DNA of 64,000 bases, from contig NC_071355.1 of NCBI RefSeq assembly GCF_943734655.1, forward strand, positions 224,692,527-224,756,526, read 5' to 3'. The notes beneath the pieces were generated by a model. That model was not told the origin of the DNA. It searched no databases and saw only the letters and a list, made by a program, of their open reading frames with translations. The translations under genes were made by a program, and so were the position numbers. This document shows positions 12,681-22,775 of the stretch, piece by piece; position 1 is the first letter of the stretch, and the number at the start of each line of letters is the position of its first letter. The stretch comes from Sabethes cyaneus. Taxonomy: Eukaryota; Arthropoda; Insecta; Diptera; Culicidae.

Positions 12681-12960
12681 GAATGAATTGGATTGGATTT
12701 GGAGTGGATTTGGATTGGATTTGGATTGGATTTGGATTGGATTTGGATTGGATTTGGATTGGATTTGGATTGGATTTGGATTGGATTGGGACTGGATTTG
12801 GATTGCATTTGGTTTGGATTGGATTCGTATTGGATTGCATTGGATTCGAAACAGAGTTGAGTTGGATCTGGATTGTAATTATATTAAATTGGAATTAGAT
12901 TGGATTCGGTTTGGATTTAATTGGACTGGATTGGTGCTGGATTTCCATGGGATTTTAATC

Positions 12961-14604
12961 GGATTCGGCTTGTATCTAGATTGTATTGGCATTCGATTTG
13001 AAGTTGTTTTGAGTTAGACATGGATTTAGATTAATTTGGGAATATTTAGTTTCTATCTGTTGCACTTCACAATATCCTAATTAGGTTGTCGGTACATAAT
13101 CACATACAACAATTTAATACCAGCATAAATTGTTTTATACCTATTTAATATAGTAGAGTATATTCAACAATTCATTGAAATAAAATTCTAAGAGACTTTC
13201 AGCGCGCGTCTGATTCGCCCCTGGACAATTTACAATATAATTTCGGAAACCGAGTCGAATTAATCTTGCGTTGGATAATAACATTTCAGCGGCACATGTA
13301 CGTAACATGAAACGCCGGTAACGGAATTTTGTGAAAGCAAAGTTTCCCGTGGTGCTTTTGGCTTTTAAGCTCGTTTTACATCGATTCTTTCCAGTTCGCA
13401 ACTAATTACCGGCTCGGGATTAGAATTAACTAATGCGAGAAATTTCAGCGCTGCCACGGCAGCTCTAAAATCCGAAAATTCAATTATATTCATCCGCCAC
13501 GGGAAATCCGGTGCCATACTTGCTCATATTTTGCCTGAGCCTGAGTAAAGCAACAACCGCAAGCAAACACATAAATTACTAATTAGTGCGCGTAAACGCG
13601 TTCAAGAGTCTGCAGCCAGCTGCTTTTAGCGCAGAGCTCCCGACGCTCGGCTGGGAAGGTATATGCTGGGAAACTTTGTCATTTCCCTGCGCTCCGGGGC
13701 GCGCGCGGTGCCGGATGCCAAACATGTCACAATTAAAGTGCTTTATCCCTTTCAGAGCTGACTCGCTGTTCTGGTGGATGAATAATTTCTGAAAGAAAAG
13801 TTACATCATATTTTTTGGAGCGATGAGACAAATCGGATTAAACACATTTAGGATTTAGTGGATGGTTATTTACCGATAAGATAGTAATAAAAAAACTGGG
13901 TATTTTTATATCAGCAATATAATTTTTTAATTGCAAGTTGCAAACGAATCCTATGACAAAGGCAGAATAAATAAACTAAATCGTTCGAAATTGTTATTTG
14001 CACTTTTAATCGGTCAGAAGAAATATGGCCACTAAGGGGATAACACTATCAGCACAAGCTAGCACAGATTGTCACCAGTTTCTAGTGTAATTATCACTCA
14101 ATCGATGTTCCCGGCTCAGAGGTGAACCGATTCCAGCGTGATGCACTGGGGTAGCTAATTGAACTATTAGACATATTTGTCGGTGTAATTGGCAATAAAT
14201 GCGTTTCGATCAATAGAAATTCCTAATAAATTAGGAAAACACTTCAAAGTGATGTTACACCCTAAAAGATGCGGAAAGTAAGAAGCTGTAATCCCAAAAT
14301 TGGGACACTTAATCAGAACGTTAGTATAAGCGAAAGCCCCCATCAAAGTATGATACAACTAGTAGAAGTAGTAGTAGGTACACTAATTCAGCCATCACCC
14401 ATCAGCCGACACCAAATGTTACCACGGCGTTCCGAAAAAAAAACTAAGTTCCGGTTGCTTGGTATTCGCTACCATATCCTGGAACTTCTACAGCAGCACC
14501 ATCACCACCACCAAAGGCATAGATTAGTATACAACAGTGAACACATCAGCACCCACAGCCCATCAGTCCCAGGTTAAATTGGGCGGCATTCGCCAAGAGC
14601 AGAC
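12961..14604 (-). other. CadN intron 3' of the 14.6-kb alternative exon
   Basis: Minus-sense intron beginning with the weak donor GTCTGC at 14604. It holds a GC-rich patch (13600-13720) and a CAN-rich patch (14490-14520), and no supported gene. ORFs here have no recognisable domain. Confidence 0.5.
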
Positions 14605-14763
14605 CTGCATGATGCGGAACGGGACATCCAGCTCTTCGTCCATGGTGCGCTCGTACAGCTGCTGGGGGAAAACCGGCGGCATATCGTTCACGTCCTTGAC
14701 GTTGATCACGATTAGTGTTTTGTTCTCATTCAAACTGTCGGACGCCACCAGTGTCAGGTTGTA
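14605..14763 (-). CDS. CadN: N-cadherin-type protein, alternative exon (downstream member)
   Basis: A 159-nt phase 0-0 exon encoding 53 residues, from YNLTLVASDSLNENK to EELDVPFRIMQ. It supplies the last two strands of one cadherin repeat, the DVNDMPPVF calcium-binding linker and the first strand of the next repeat. It has the same boundaries as the exon at 22776-22940 (Tyr start, Gln end, both in phase 0) and is about half identical to it, two residues shorter in the part after the linker. The natural reading is a mutually exclusive alternative to that exon, as known for Drosophila CadN; exclusivity itself is inferred. The acceptor AG (14764-14765) has a poor pyrimidine tract (12 of 22) and a palindrome just upstream; the donor is GTCTGC. 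The frame stays open further upstream (HLRAEQYNL), so a longer exon using another acceptor cannot be excluded. Confidence 0.9.
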
Positions 14764-14785
14764 CTGCTCGGCGCGCAGGTGGGTG

Positions 14786-14805
14786 GTATCGTTTCGAAAC
14801 GATAC
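14786..14805. promoter_or_regulatory. 20-bp perfect palindrome upstream of alternative-exon acceptor
   Basis: The 20 bases here (gtatcgtttc and its exact reverse complement) form a perfect palindrome. Its near edge is 22 nt upstream of the minus-strand exon start at 14763, in the zone normally occupied by the branch point. In RNA the ten-base arms could only form a hairpin with a loop cut from the centre, or could dimerise. Role in splice control is inference. Confidence 0.5.
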
Positions 14806-15592
14806 GGAGCGGAGATTTTTTTTTTCGTTATTGTGGGTGTGTTCGGAAAATAAACAAAAAGAGTGAGAGATAATGTGATTAATAGTGTGACTAACCCCTT
14901 GTTCGCTGGTTCGCAGGTCGTCCGAGTTGGTCCCAAACAACATGTTGCAACGGCTACGTGGATAAAACGCTCTGTTGGGACATTGCTGATGCAGTATTTC
15001 TGGATCGAACGCCAGCCATTTTGGTCAACAGGACCATGCAACCGAGGCTATTGGAACGTAGTTTTTGTTAAAAAATTACCCGACCGTTTTTTCTTCTTTT
15101 GATCGACAGCAACTTCAGCTCTTTTTGATAATGAAATGAAAGTTAATTTAAAAATATTTCAAATCTAAATATTCAGAATTACACCAATCAAGTCCTAACC
15201 TCATTCAACTTTTTATGGTCAACAAATTCGGTTTGATGTGAGAAGTAAAACGTAGAGATTTTTATATCTAACATATCCATATCCAATTCAATTAGATTAC
15301 TTAGTAATGTTTCATGGATTTCTTCCCGAAGCTGTTCAAATAGTAAAAATTGCCCGTTGGAGCAAATTTTGGGCACAAAAAAGTTTCCTCATCAGAAAAA
15401 TCGAGATAGAAGCAAAACAGTGCGTTTCCTGTCGCGGTCCAACGTAAACTTTTTTGTAAAGTGGAGGAGCGTTTGGTGAGAAAAATGATAAACTTAATGA
15501 AGCTGTGAAATTTTGATATGAGGCAAAAAAAATATTGGGTCGTTCAATATTGGCTTGGTCGTTGGACAGGAGGGACTCCAACCCAATATCTC
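14806..15592. other. Intronic sequence between the alternative exons
   Basis: AT-rich, with no supported gene. An A/T run at 14815-14825 follows the palindrome. ORFs at 14863-15102 and 15336-15647 lack recognisable domains. Confidence 0.4.
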
Positions 15593-15596
15593 TCGA

Positions 15597-15686
15597 TTGG
15601 TACCCAAGTGTTTTTCCAATTAAACTACCGTCGCACCCTTCTATCAAATAGTTTCGTATCTAATATTGTTCCTCCAGTCTTAACTA
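15597..15686. repeat. Dispersed repeat, copy 1
   Basis: Shares an extended match with 40331-40423 (ggtaccca, caattaaactacc, gttcctccagt in the same order and spacing). Unclassified family. Confidence 0.6.
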
Positions 15687-15708
15687 TTCCATGCCTATGC
15701 TCTCTGTC

Positions 15709-15787
<79 letters not shown>
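15709..15787. repeat. (TATATG)n microsatellite
   Basis: About thirteen uninterrupted hexamer units ending in tatgtacatatatg. The open frames over it are repeat translations (YMYMYM, VYVYVY). Confidence 0.95.
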
Positions 15788-15793
<6 letters not shown>

Positions 15794-15858
15794 GCTCCCC
15801 CGCAGACAGCGACGGCAATTATTTTTGTATTTTTGCTTCTACCACCGAGAAGATAGAC

Positions 15859-16037
15859 GACTATCAATGGAAGTGTGGTAGAAGCGAACGAGCAGTCGGG
15901 TACCGACCACCGAAGCAAGCGGCACGTTAAGTGTTATATCACACCGGATATGTTTTTTTTATGTTTTACTTATCTCTGACTCTGTCCCGGTCCAAACTGC
16001 TTGCTCGTTTCTACCACAGTACAGGACAGTTGATAGC
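15859..16037. repeat. Imperfect inverted repeat, ~40-bp arms
   Basis: The segment 15859-15895 (actatcaatggaagtgtgg, then agaagcgaacgagcagt) is the imperfect reverse complement of 15995-16037 (actgcttgctcgtttcta, then gttgatagcc). It could be a small foldback element; no clear target duplication seen. Confidence 0.5.
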
Positions 16038-16533
16038 CATTTTTCATCCAGTAAAATCCGGAAAGTAAAATTATAAAATTTACTGGGAAAAGTGGAACAT
16101 TCGAAAAATTAGTTTTCCGTATGAAAACCGCAACGCATCAGAAGTACCATGTCAATGTCTGCTACAACCATCGGCCAATATCACGTTCTATCGCTAGTAA
16201 CATCTCTATTTTTTGACCCATTAAAATGGGAGTTTTATTCTGTGGCTTAAAATGAACCAAAATGTATCAAAACTGATAAAAGTATTGATTACAGTAATAA
16301 ATCTATACCGGAGTAACGAACAATCACCCAAATTTGAATTATATCGGAGAGGAAATTTTGACATGTCAGTCAAGGGGTTTTTTCGTTACACTGCCGCGCC
16401 ACTGTTCTACTATTTGGTCTAACATTAAGTTTTATTTGGCTCTTCCAATTCTATCATTCTCCACACACTTACTCAGTATAGTTTATATGATGACTGTTAT
16501 TGTTTCAGCCACAAAACCATATAACTAAAAACA

Positions 16534-16604
16534 GGTGCGGTGGAGTAACGGAAATACACTTGACCGGCAGTCGAGAGCTGTGGGTCCAATACCCATTTAC
16601 TCTA
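16534..16604 (+). repeat. tRNA-like sequence, probably SINE-derived
   Basis: A 70-bp segment has a tRNA-like anticodon arm (cttga, seven-base loop ccggcag, tcgag), a T arm (gtggg, loop tccaata, cccat) and a short D arm. The loop would place GGC at the anticodon. The acceptor ends do not pair, so it is not a functional tRNA gene as read and more likely the head of a tRNA-derived repeat. Confidence 0.4.
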
Positions 16605-16688
16605 AATTAATATTTTTCATTGTGTATATCAATGTTTTTGCATTTTACAATTTATCCGATTTTTCACTTTTCACATTAAACGTTCACC

Positions 16689-16795
16689 CCAAGCAGCACA
16701 CTGTTCACACTTTTGGTTGCAGACAGTTATTTATGACTAAAATTATTCATAAATCGGTAGTCACAACGGGTTTGTTCAACTGTGCTTGTAAGGAC
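16689..16795. repeat. Dispersed repeat, copy 1
   Basis: Starts ccaagcagcacac and ends caactgtgcttgtaaggac; the same order of motifs (ccaagcagcacac, gcagac or gcaac, ttatgact, gttcaactgtgct-like end) is found at 28372-28475. Probably a short non-autonomous element. Confidence 0.55.
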
Positions 16796-16932
16796 GTTTC
16801 TTTAAAATAGAAAATTAAATAGTACTGCTTTTCTCTCGCATGCTGCTGTTTTTGACGTAGGGCTACGTCTTACGGCAAATTTTGAGATAGGGTGTCATTT
16901 AAAAAAATCGAAATATGCGAGCGTCACGAAAA

Positions 16933-17060
16933 ATGATAGGGTTTGAGCGCTAATAGCTCAGCGGTTTTCCGATCGATTTTCAATATTCTTACACCAATCG
17001 ATCGGAAAATCTTCTAAGAATTGTCCCAAATGAAGAAAAGTATGGATTCTTGATGTTGAA
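16933..17060. repeat. Dispersed repeat with a 14-bp inverted repeat
   Basis: Contains ttttccgatcgatt at 16965-16978 and its exact reverse complement at 16996-17009, separated by 17 bases. The surrounding sequence (caatattcttacaccaatcg, ggaaaatcttct) is recognisably the same as 60100-60200 and 61350-61420. In all cases histone fragments lie next to it. Confidence 0.65.
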
Positions 17061-17274
17061 TCATTGTAATATGTGTTTGAAGTCATTGAATATGTGTCAT
17101 ATGTGTTGTCGCGTCATTGAAAAATTGAATTATTTTCATATTTTCGTCTTCCCTCGTCAGTGCTTCCCTAGCACGGATGATAGAAATATATACGATATAA
17201 GCTATGGGTTAAGCTTCCCTATGATTGTATTTAATTTACGCCCTATAGAATCTGATCGAAAATTGTTGAGCTTC

Positions 17275-17577
17275 AGCTGTTGCTGCTTCCCACGGATAAG
17301 GCAACGAAGACATGCAAATTCACCAAGCGAAGTGTTGGAGCTGGAGCACTCGTTTCGCTGCCGTGAAGGAATATCTGGCTGCTGAAGTTCTGGAAGTGGC
17401 AGCAAATATGCTGCTCGCGACAACGAAACGATCAGAATTATCGTCACTTGCAGCTGGCCATCCGCAACAACGAAGAGTTGAACAAATTGCTGTCCGGTGT
17501 CACCACTGCTCAGAGAAGTGTCCTTCCGAACATCTAAGCTGTTTTGTTGCTGCCCAAGAAGATGGAAAAGAAGGCTT
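17275..17577 (+). pseudogene. Histone H2A pseudogene fragment
   Basis: In shifting frames the sequence reads as canonical H2A: a VGAGA segment (17336), a region matching EYLAAEVLELA (17367-17400), then in a later frame HLQLAIRNNEELNKLLSGV followed by VLPNI, a stop, and LLPKKMEKKA. Canonical H2A uses the same C-terminal signature, so replication-dependent H2A rather than H2A.Z is the source. Several frameshifts and stops rule out function. Upstream sequence (17275-17335) may contain the degraded QFPVGRIHR part. It lies directly after the repeat at 16933-17060. Confidence 0.85.
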
Positions 17578-18271
17578 CAATTTTCAACATATCACGTCGA
17601 CACAATGTTCTTTTAAGGACAAAACATAATGTTCAAGAAGATTTGAGGAATTTTCGCTCACTGATTTTAATTGTATTTAATTTAGATTGATTCTAATTGT
17701 TTGCTTCTTATCAAATAATTTTAACCGATCACCTCTCGCGCTTCTGTTCGCTTGTTGCTGCTGGTTGAGTTGGCCGCCTCGGAAGGTACCAAACCAGCCA
17801 ACAAATATTCCAGCTCCAAGTAAATGTGTTCGGTCAAGCGTCAAAATGAATGAAACCATAGGTTTAATAAAATGTAAGAGTTTTAGTAACAACTTTTGCA
17901 TCTTCATATAAGAATTTGTTCGTTCTTCAAAGAACGGTTTTCGGTAATTGATGAAACCTAGGAAACTTGGAACTTAGGGCTTTTCACTCAGTTTTATTTA
18001 GCAACACAAATTTATCCATCAGCAATGCTACAGTAATAATACGTAACGTAATTTTTCTTTGGCAGCAAAAGGCGAACGGCTCACTGGTAACTTTGCTCTT
18101 TTGTTCAGCCTGAAATTGAAACGCTCTATTTTATTTAACGTAGATGATAGAATGAAGGACCATGAAAAATAGGCGTGGCCGATTTTTGTCGCTTGCTCTG
18201 GTACATAACACGAGGTAATCCGGCGAACAGCATTATTCAAACGCTAGCTGAGCTACTGCCAACATCGTTTG

Positions 18272-18468
18272 CCAGGGCAAATGAAAGTCCCGCTCGACTC
18301 GTGCACGTTTGTAGTGTGTGTGCAGTGCAGTATGTTGGAGCTGGAGCATTCGTTTCGCTGCCGTGATGGAATATCTGGCTGCTGAAGTTCTGGAATTGGC
18401 AGGAAATGTGCTGCTCGCGACAACAAAACGACCAGAAGCATCCCACGTCACTTGCAGCTGGACACTTG
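18272..18468 (+). pseudogene. Histone H2A pseudogene fragment
   Basis: Reads through a KSRSTRA-like N-terminal motif (18282-18303), then VGAGA (18331), then VMEYLAAEVLELAGN (18362-18408), then a segment equivalent to RIIPRHLQL with frameshifts (18430-18464). Similarity stops before the H2A C-terminus, where an H2B fragment begins. Higher identity in the EYLAAEVLELAG part than in the 17.3-kb copy. Confidence 0.85.
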
Positions 18469-18499
18469 GAGTGGTATTTCATCGTAATTCAGGACCACA

Positions 18500-18640
18500 T
18501 AAAAACGGCTTCGTTACTCGCATAGCTGCTGAAGCTTTCCGGTTGGTCCGTTGCAACAAGCCGTGCCTGGTTAGCGGTTATCGGTACTCAAATTTACCGA
18601 ACAGAGAATTACGTTAAGTGCGTTAGTGCAAGTTTATTGC
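18500..18640 (+). pseudogene. Histone H2B pseudogene fragment
   Basis: The reading RIAAEAFRLVRCNK (18512-18553) matches the H2B segment normally written RIAAEASRLAHYNK. Weaker similarity continues to a part resembling GELAKHAVSEG (18605-18636). A histone-type 3' stem-loop follows 29 bp later. Frame breaks and stops show it is not functional. Confidence 0.75.
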
Positions 18641-18668
18641 AAGCTGGAGTTATGATAATCAAACAATC

Positions 18669-18684
18669 GGTCCTTTCAAGGGCC
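18669..18684 (+). terminator. Histone-mRNA-type 3' stem-loop (relic)
   Basis: The 16 bases ggtcctttcaagggcc form a 6-bp stem with a 4-base loop, followed by acac. This fits the replication-dependent histone 3'-end signal in stem and flank, with a loop altered from the usual TTTC/TTTTC type to TTCA. Position after an H2B fragment supports the call. Confidence 0.75.
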
Positions 18685-19204
18685 ACACAACGATTGAAGA
18701 GTTTATTATATTTTCTTGCCCAGTTAATACCATAATAACACGAAAAACGAAAAATATTTGTTTTGCGTCTATAATGACATCAATATAATTATAGAAGCAA
18801 AATAAAAAAATTTTGTTGGTGGCAATATAGTTGCCACTGCCTTATAAAGGGTTAAACAACAATAAAAAAAACTTTTTGAAAACTCGCGCGTACCTTCTAC
18901 CGATTACCAGAGGAAAAGCACTATTCAACGTACAAACAGATCATAAAAGTTTATTCACTGTTTGGTTTAGTTACTGACTTGGTTTCGTTTTAATAAAATA
19001 GATTCAGTCAATTCATGGATATAACTCCAAAATCAGTTGAGGATTGAATGCATACAATGTTTCTACTTTTATAAACGTTGCGTATGTAGCTTGTATACAT
19101 GAAGAATCGTATTATTACATACATGGATACATCCTACTATCGCTACGAAGAGACTACGTCACCTATGCGGTCGTGTCTTGTGCACAACCCCCCTGATTTT
19201 TACA
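18685..19204. other. AT-rich intronic sequence, nothing recognised
   Basis: No domain, terminal repeat or tandem array recognised. Confidence 0.4.
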
Positions 19205-19415
19205 TCATACTGAGGTGTTGTTTTCTTTGGAGCTCTCGAAGGTCTTCAGTAGACTTAACAATAAAGAACAGCTTCAAATCCGCATACAGAAATATGGTAG
19301 CATTACGGACATATCACTGAAAAATAGTAAAAAAAGCAATGGTCCAAGATTTCCCCTTTGAAGGAGACCAGATCGTTTACATAAATGGTGCAGGCGAAAG
19401 TGCATTACCTTGAGT
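19205..19415 (-). pseudogene. Non-LTR reverse transcriptase fragment
   Basis: The minus strand reads LTQGNALSPAPFM followed by an AT-rich stretch and YADLKLFFIVKSTEDLREL, with frame changes. These correspond to the PQG-x-LGPL and YADDLK motifs of a Jockey-type reverse transcriptase, with one catalytic Asp lost. It is a dead fragment; related pieces lie at 36950-38475 and 39945-40283. Confidence 0.6.
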
Positions 19416-19599
19416 CACAGAAAGACGTCGGTTAACTAGTGTGGGGTTAAATGCTCCTGATACAGAATATCGTTTATCCCAGCATCAAAACATGCCTCAG
19501 CTACCGTCAATATAAAATCGGTGCATCTGCGTATTGGCCATGATCGGTATCATCTAGATTCCGACCGCGTTCAACAATCTGACTGCTGGGTACATAAGG

Positions 19600-20105
19600 G
19601 AATTTGTATTTCATTTGTATGGGAGGCCCACCTCCTCAAACGGGGAGGGGTCCTAATTCATCATAAAAAAAATCCTTGCCTCCAAAAACCCCCACTTGCC
19701 AAATTTGGTTCCATTTGATTGATTAGTTCTTGAGTTATGAGGAAATTAGAATTTCATTTGTATGGAAGCCCCCCTCTTAAACGGAGGAGGGGTTATAATT
19801 CTCTTCCCAAAGAGGTTAAGGGTCTCAATTCACTATAAAAAAATCCTGCCTCCAAAAACGCCCACATGCCAAATTTGATTCCATTTGGTCGATTAATTCT
19901 CTAGTTATGCAGAAATTTATGTTTGGTTTGTACGGCAGCCCCTCCCCTCTTAATGGGAGGAGGGGTCTCTACCCATCATAAGAACCTTGCTCGGCCTTAA
20001 AAACCCATACATGCAAATTTCCACGTCGATCGGTTCAGCAGTTTTCGATTCTATAAAGAACATACGGGCAGACAGAGAGAAATCCATTTTTATAGGTATA
20101 GATAA
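19600..20105. mobile_element. Short copy of the 143-bp-unit element
   Basis: About three units similar to those at 361-2277 (atgccaaatttg motifs, C-run and G-run hairpins), ending with a shortened gacaga tail and ttttataggtatagat. The 5' head is missing. Confidence 0.75.
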
Positions 20106-20239
20106 TTGGGGAAGCGGACAATATTAATCTCTGAATGTAAATATTATTTCTTACGTTGTTTGCTATCTCTATCTAAAATCAAAAAGAAAAAAACAATGTT
20201 GCAAAAAGAAACTCAGATGTTTCGAACTTTGAATATAAA

Positions 20240-20625
20240 TGGAACGTTCCGATGCGACTATAGCTAAATTGATATAAATGATTCGATATGACCATTGGTA
20301 ACCAAAATATTACTGCTTGGTCATAAACTGAAAGCATTCGGTACAATCTTTGTTGGTGAAGTATATGGTTCGCTACAACCATAGTTGAATTGAATGGTTC
20401 GGTACAACTGTTGATGAGTAAAATGATTTAGTACGATCATTGTTCAATGAAGTACATGGTTCGGTACGACCATAGATGCATGAAATGGTTCGATACGATC
20501 ATTGGTGAATTTAATGATTCTGTATGGTATTTAATTAGCGTGGTTCGGTTCGACCTTAGGCAAATGAAATGTTTCGGTGCGTTGATTGTTGAATAAAGTA
20601 AATATCATCAGACCGAATAATGGCC
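20240..20625. repeat. Degenerate tandem of ~35-50-bp units
   Basis: The motif atggttcggtacgaccatt and close variants recur about ten times with variable spacers (gaatgaa, gaagta). Unit length is irregular, so this is an old, diverged tandem. No coding potential. Confidence 0.65.
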
Positions 20626-22775
20626 GATAGCATAAAAAATTCATGCTGAACGTTCAACTACCACTAATTTTAAGGATTTCCTCGCATCCGAAATTGTGAA
20701 AACGGGTGCTCAATTAATTAATATCTCATTCATAACCTTACCATGGATTGTTTTATTTTTACTCTTCTACTTAATAGATCAAAGGAAATTAAAAGCTGCA
20801 ACAAATGAAATAAATCTCTCATTTCTAGGCTCTAATTTCCGAACAGAATCAGCATCCCGGAAGTGTAACTCGATGGCAAACCGTCACCTGACCCGCTGCC
20901 TCATCAAGGCCACGACCACCATAAAGCTAGCCATCCTATCCTGCCTCCCCGCAAAGCGTCGCGTTGCCTCTTGCTTTGTGGAGGTGTTAATCGCTTTTCG
21001 CCAAAAACAGCCACAGCAAACCCCCATCTGCCGCAAACTAATTTAGTAATCAAATTTACAGCCAATTAAATTTTATTACCCCTGTTCCGGCCCCGGTGAC
21101 AAATGCTGCTGCTGGGTCAGTGCGGCCGCCGCAGCCATCTGCTGGCCCCCATAATTGGAAGGTATTTGCCACTTGAACTGGGGAGTATGAAGTCGTTTGC
21201 TTTTAAGTTTAGAATTTGTCCTCCGAGCGAAGAGGTGTATACAAATCAAATTGATGAGGGCTATAAATAATGTTGGTTAAATTAAATTTGAAATTTCTGC
21301 AAATTTCGATAATCATCAAAAAACGGGAACAGGAGCCCATTCCTTGTTCGGTATCTTATTCAATAGCCGGCTGTAAAGTGGGGAAGTATCGGAATGCAAA
21401 TCAGCTTATTGGTCGATCAGAGTGATACACAGTTTCGGTTAGCATTCTAACCGAACACCCGGAGCTAAAGCTGCTTTTGGCCGCCATGGGTTTGTGATCC
21501 GATGCGGTTGGTGCTTCCAGCAGCGACCGTCGGCGGCGCGGCATTTGAATTATGAATTCGTGCGGTACTCTCTCGCTCTCAAGCTGCGGTGATAGAGTGC
21601 TGTCAGGTGGAAATTAATTGATTTTCCGCATGCTAACCCGCCTTCCGGTAGATCACGCACACAAACAGCGGAAACGGAAAGATTGACGAATTCGATGAAC
21701 ATTAAATTGGATGGTGTTGGTTGGGAGAGAGGTTGAACCAGTAGGGAAAGGGATTTATTGCTTTCCATACAGATTCAAATTGGATTTGACAGCAACAGTA
21801 GGGCTGTTGAGCAAAACACAAACATTCGATCTGGTAGCGGTTCCGAATGAACCGGAAGAAAAGTGGTAAACAGAAATCGACACTCAAATCCAGTGATGCT
21901 TGCTTGCATGCGACACGGTAGTGAAATGGTGGGTTTCCGGGAAATAATTACAATTTTCATTTTCATGTTTTGAAACGCCCGGTGGTTGGAAGTTAGTTTT
22001 CATTATGGCAGCATCAGTGAGTAACCCAACTAGACTGACTAGAGCTCGGATATGTCAATAACCTTCGCAGGGAAAAGCTGCTTTTGAAAAACTTTTTGTT
22101 TTCTCTTTGCAAATTATGGTTGAGGCGTTAACCCATTCGTTTCTACAGTTTTTCATACAATCTAATTATCTCGAGATACAATGTTCAATGTTACAACGAT
22201 GTTGTGAAGCTCGATGCTCCAGCCTAGTATCATAGCTAGTTGACATCGGAACGGAAGGTTTTTCCCGTCCCGAACAAAAAGCTGTCGTTACTTAATTGCT
22301 TTCCAGTAGGCACTGCTGAACAATGGGAATTGAATAATTTATTCGAATTTCTTACCGGATAAGTCTGCCACCATTTGCATTCAAAGTGCTAAGCCGAGGG
22401 ACGAACGATGATCAAAGACGGAGGCCACTCTGGATAGGTAATAACACTTCAAAGGATTTTGATTAGGATTTTCAGCGGGAAACTCTTTCCATCTCTAAGG
22501 GCGGCCGGCTTGTTTTGATGCCGGGAGTCTGATTGAAATTGGACTACGCAATGATGATGTTTTCAGTGAGAGAAGGCAGTGTCAATAAAAACACAGTTTG
22601 CGTGCAATCATAGCAGGCAAGCTAATTCTACGCGGGCTCAAATAAACACGGCAAAAACAAGTGCGAACGAAAAGAAATCAAGGAAGGATTAAAGCAAAGG
22701 AAAACTTTTCTACACAGGCAGGTAAAAGAAAAACGAAGGTAAACATTCAGTTCGGGCAAAACGATTCATAGAGAC
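20626..22775 (-). other. CadN intron 3' of the 22.8-kb alternative exon
   Basis: Contains a less AT-rich part (20860-21200 and 21470-21680) without cadherin or other domain signatures in any frame. ORFs at 20696-21046 and 21550-21966 are not recognisable. Ends at the weak GTCTCT donor (22775). Confidence 0.45.

Larger units (their letters stand above)
7876..12960. repeat. ~5.1-kb minisatellite, 11-bp unit attggatttgg
   Basis: The + strand is a near-continuous tandem of an 11-bp unit (attgg + atttgg), cleanest between about 8960 and 12260 and degenerate at both ends (7876-8480 and 12270-12960). The + strand is almost free of C, so the minus strand, which is the sense strand of the CadN transcript, is almost free of G. 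Because 11 is not a multiple of 3 and the unit lacks stops, every frame stays open for hundreds of codons; the apparent proteins (repeating DLDWIWIGFGL or IQSKSNPNP) are artefacts. The array lies in the intron between the 14.6-kb alternative exon and the 4.2-kb common exon. Confidence 0.97.

Noticed and set aside
14754..15041. A third copy of the alternative cadherin exon in the 14.8-22.7 kb intron
   Set aside because: No further DVND-PP or equivalent motif was found on the minus strand there or in the other introns.
15518..15930. ORFs rich in YMYMYM or IYIYIY
   Set aside because: Translations of the (TATATG)n microsatellite.
16534..16604. A functional tRNA-Ala gene
   Set aside because: Acceptor-stem halves do not pair and the B-box deviates; fits a SINE head better.
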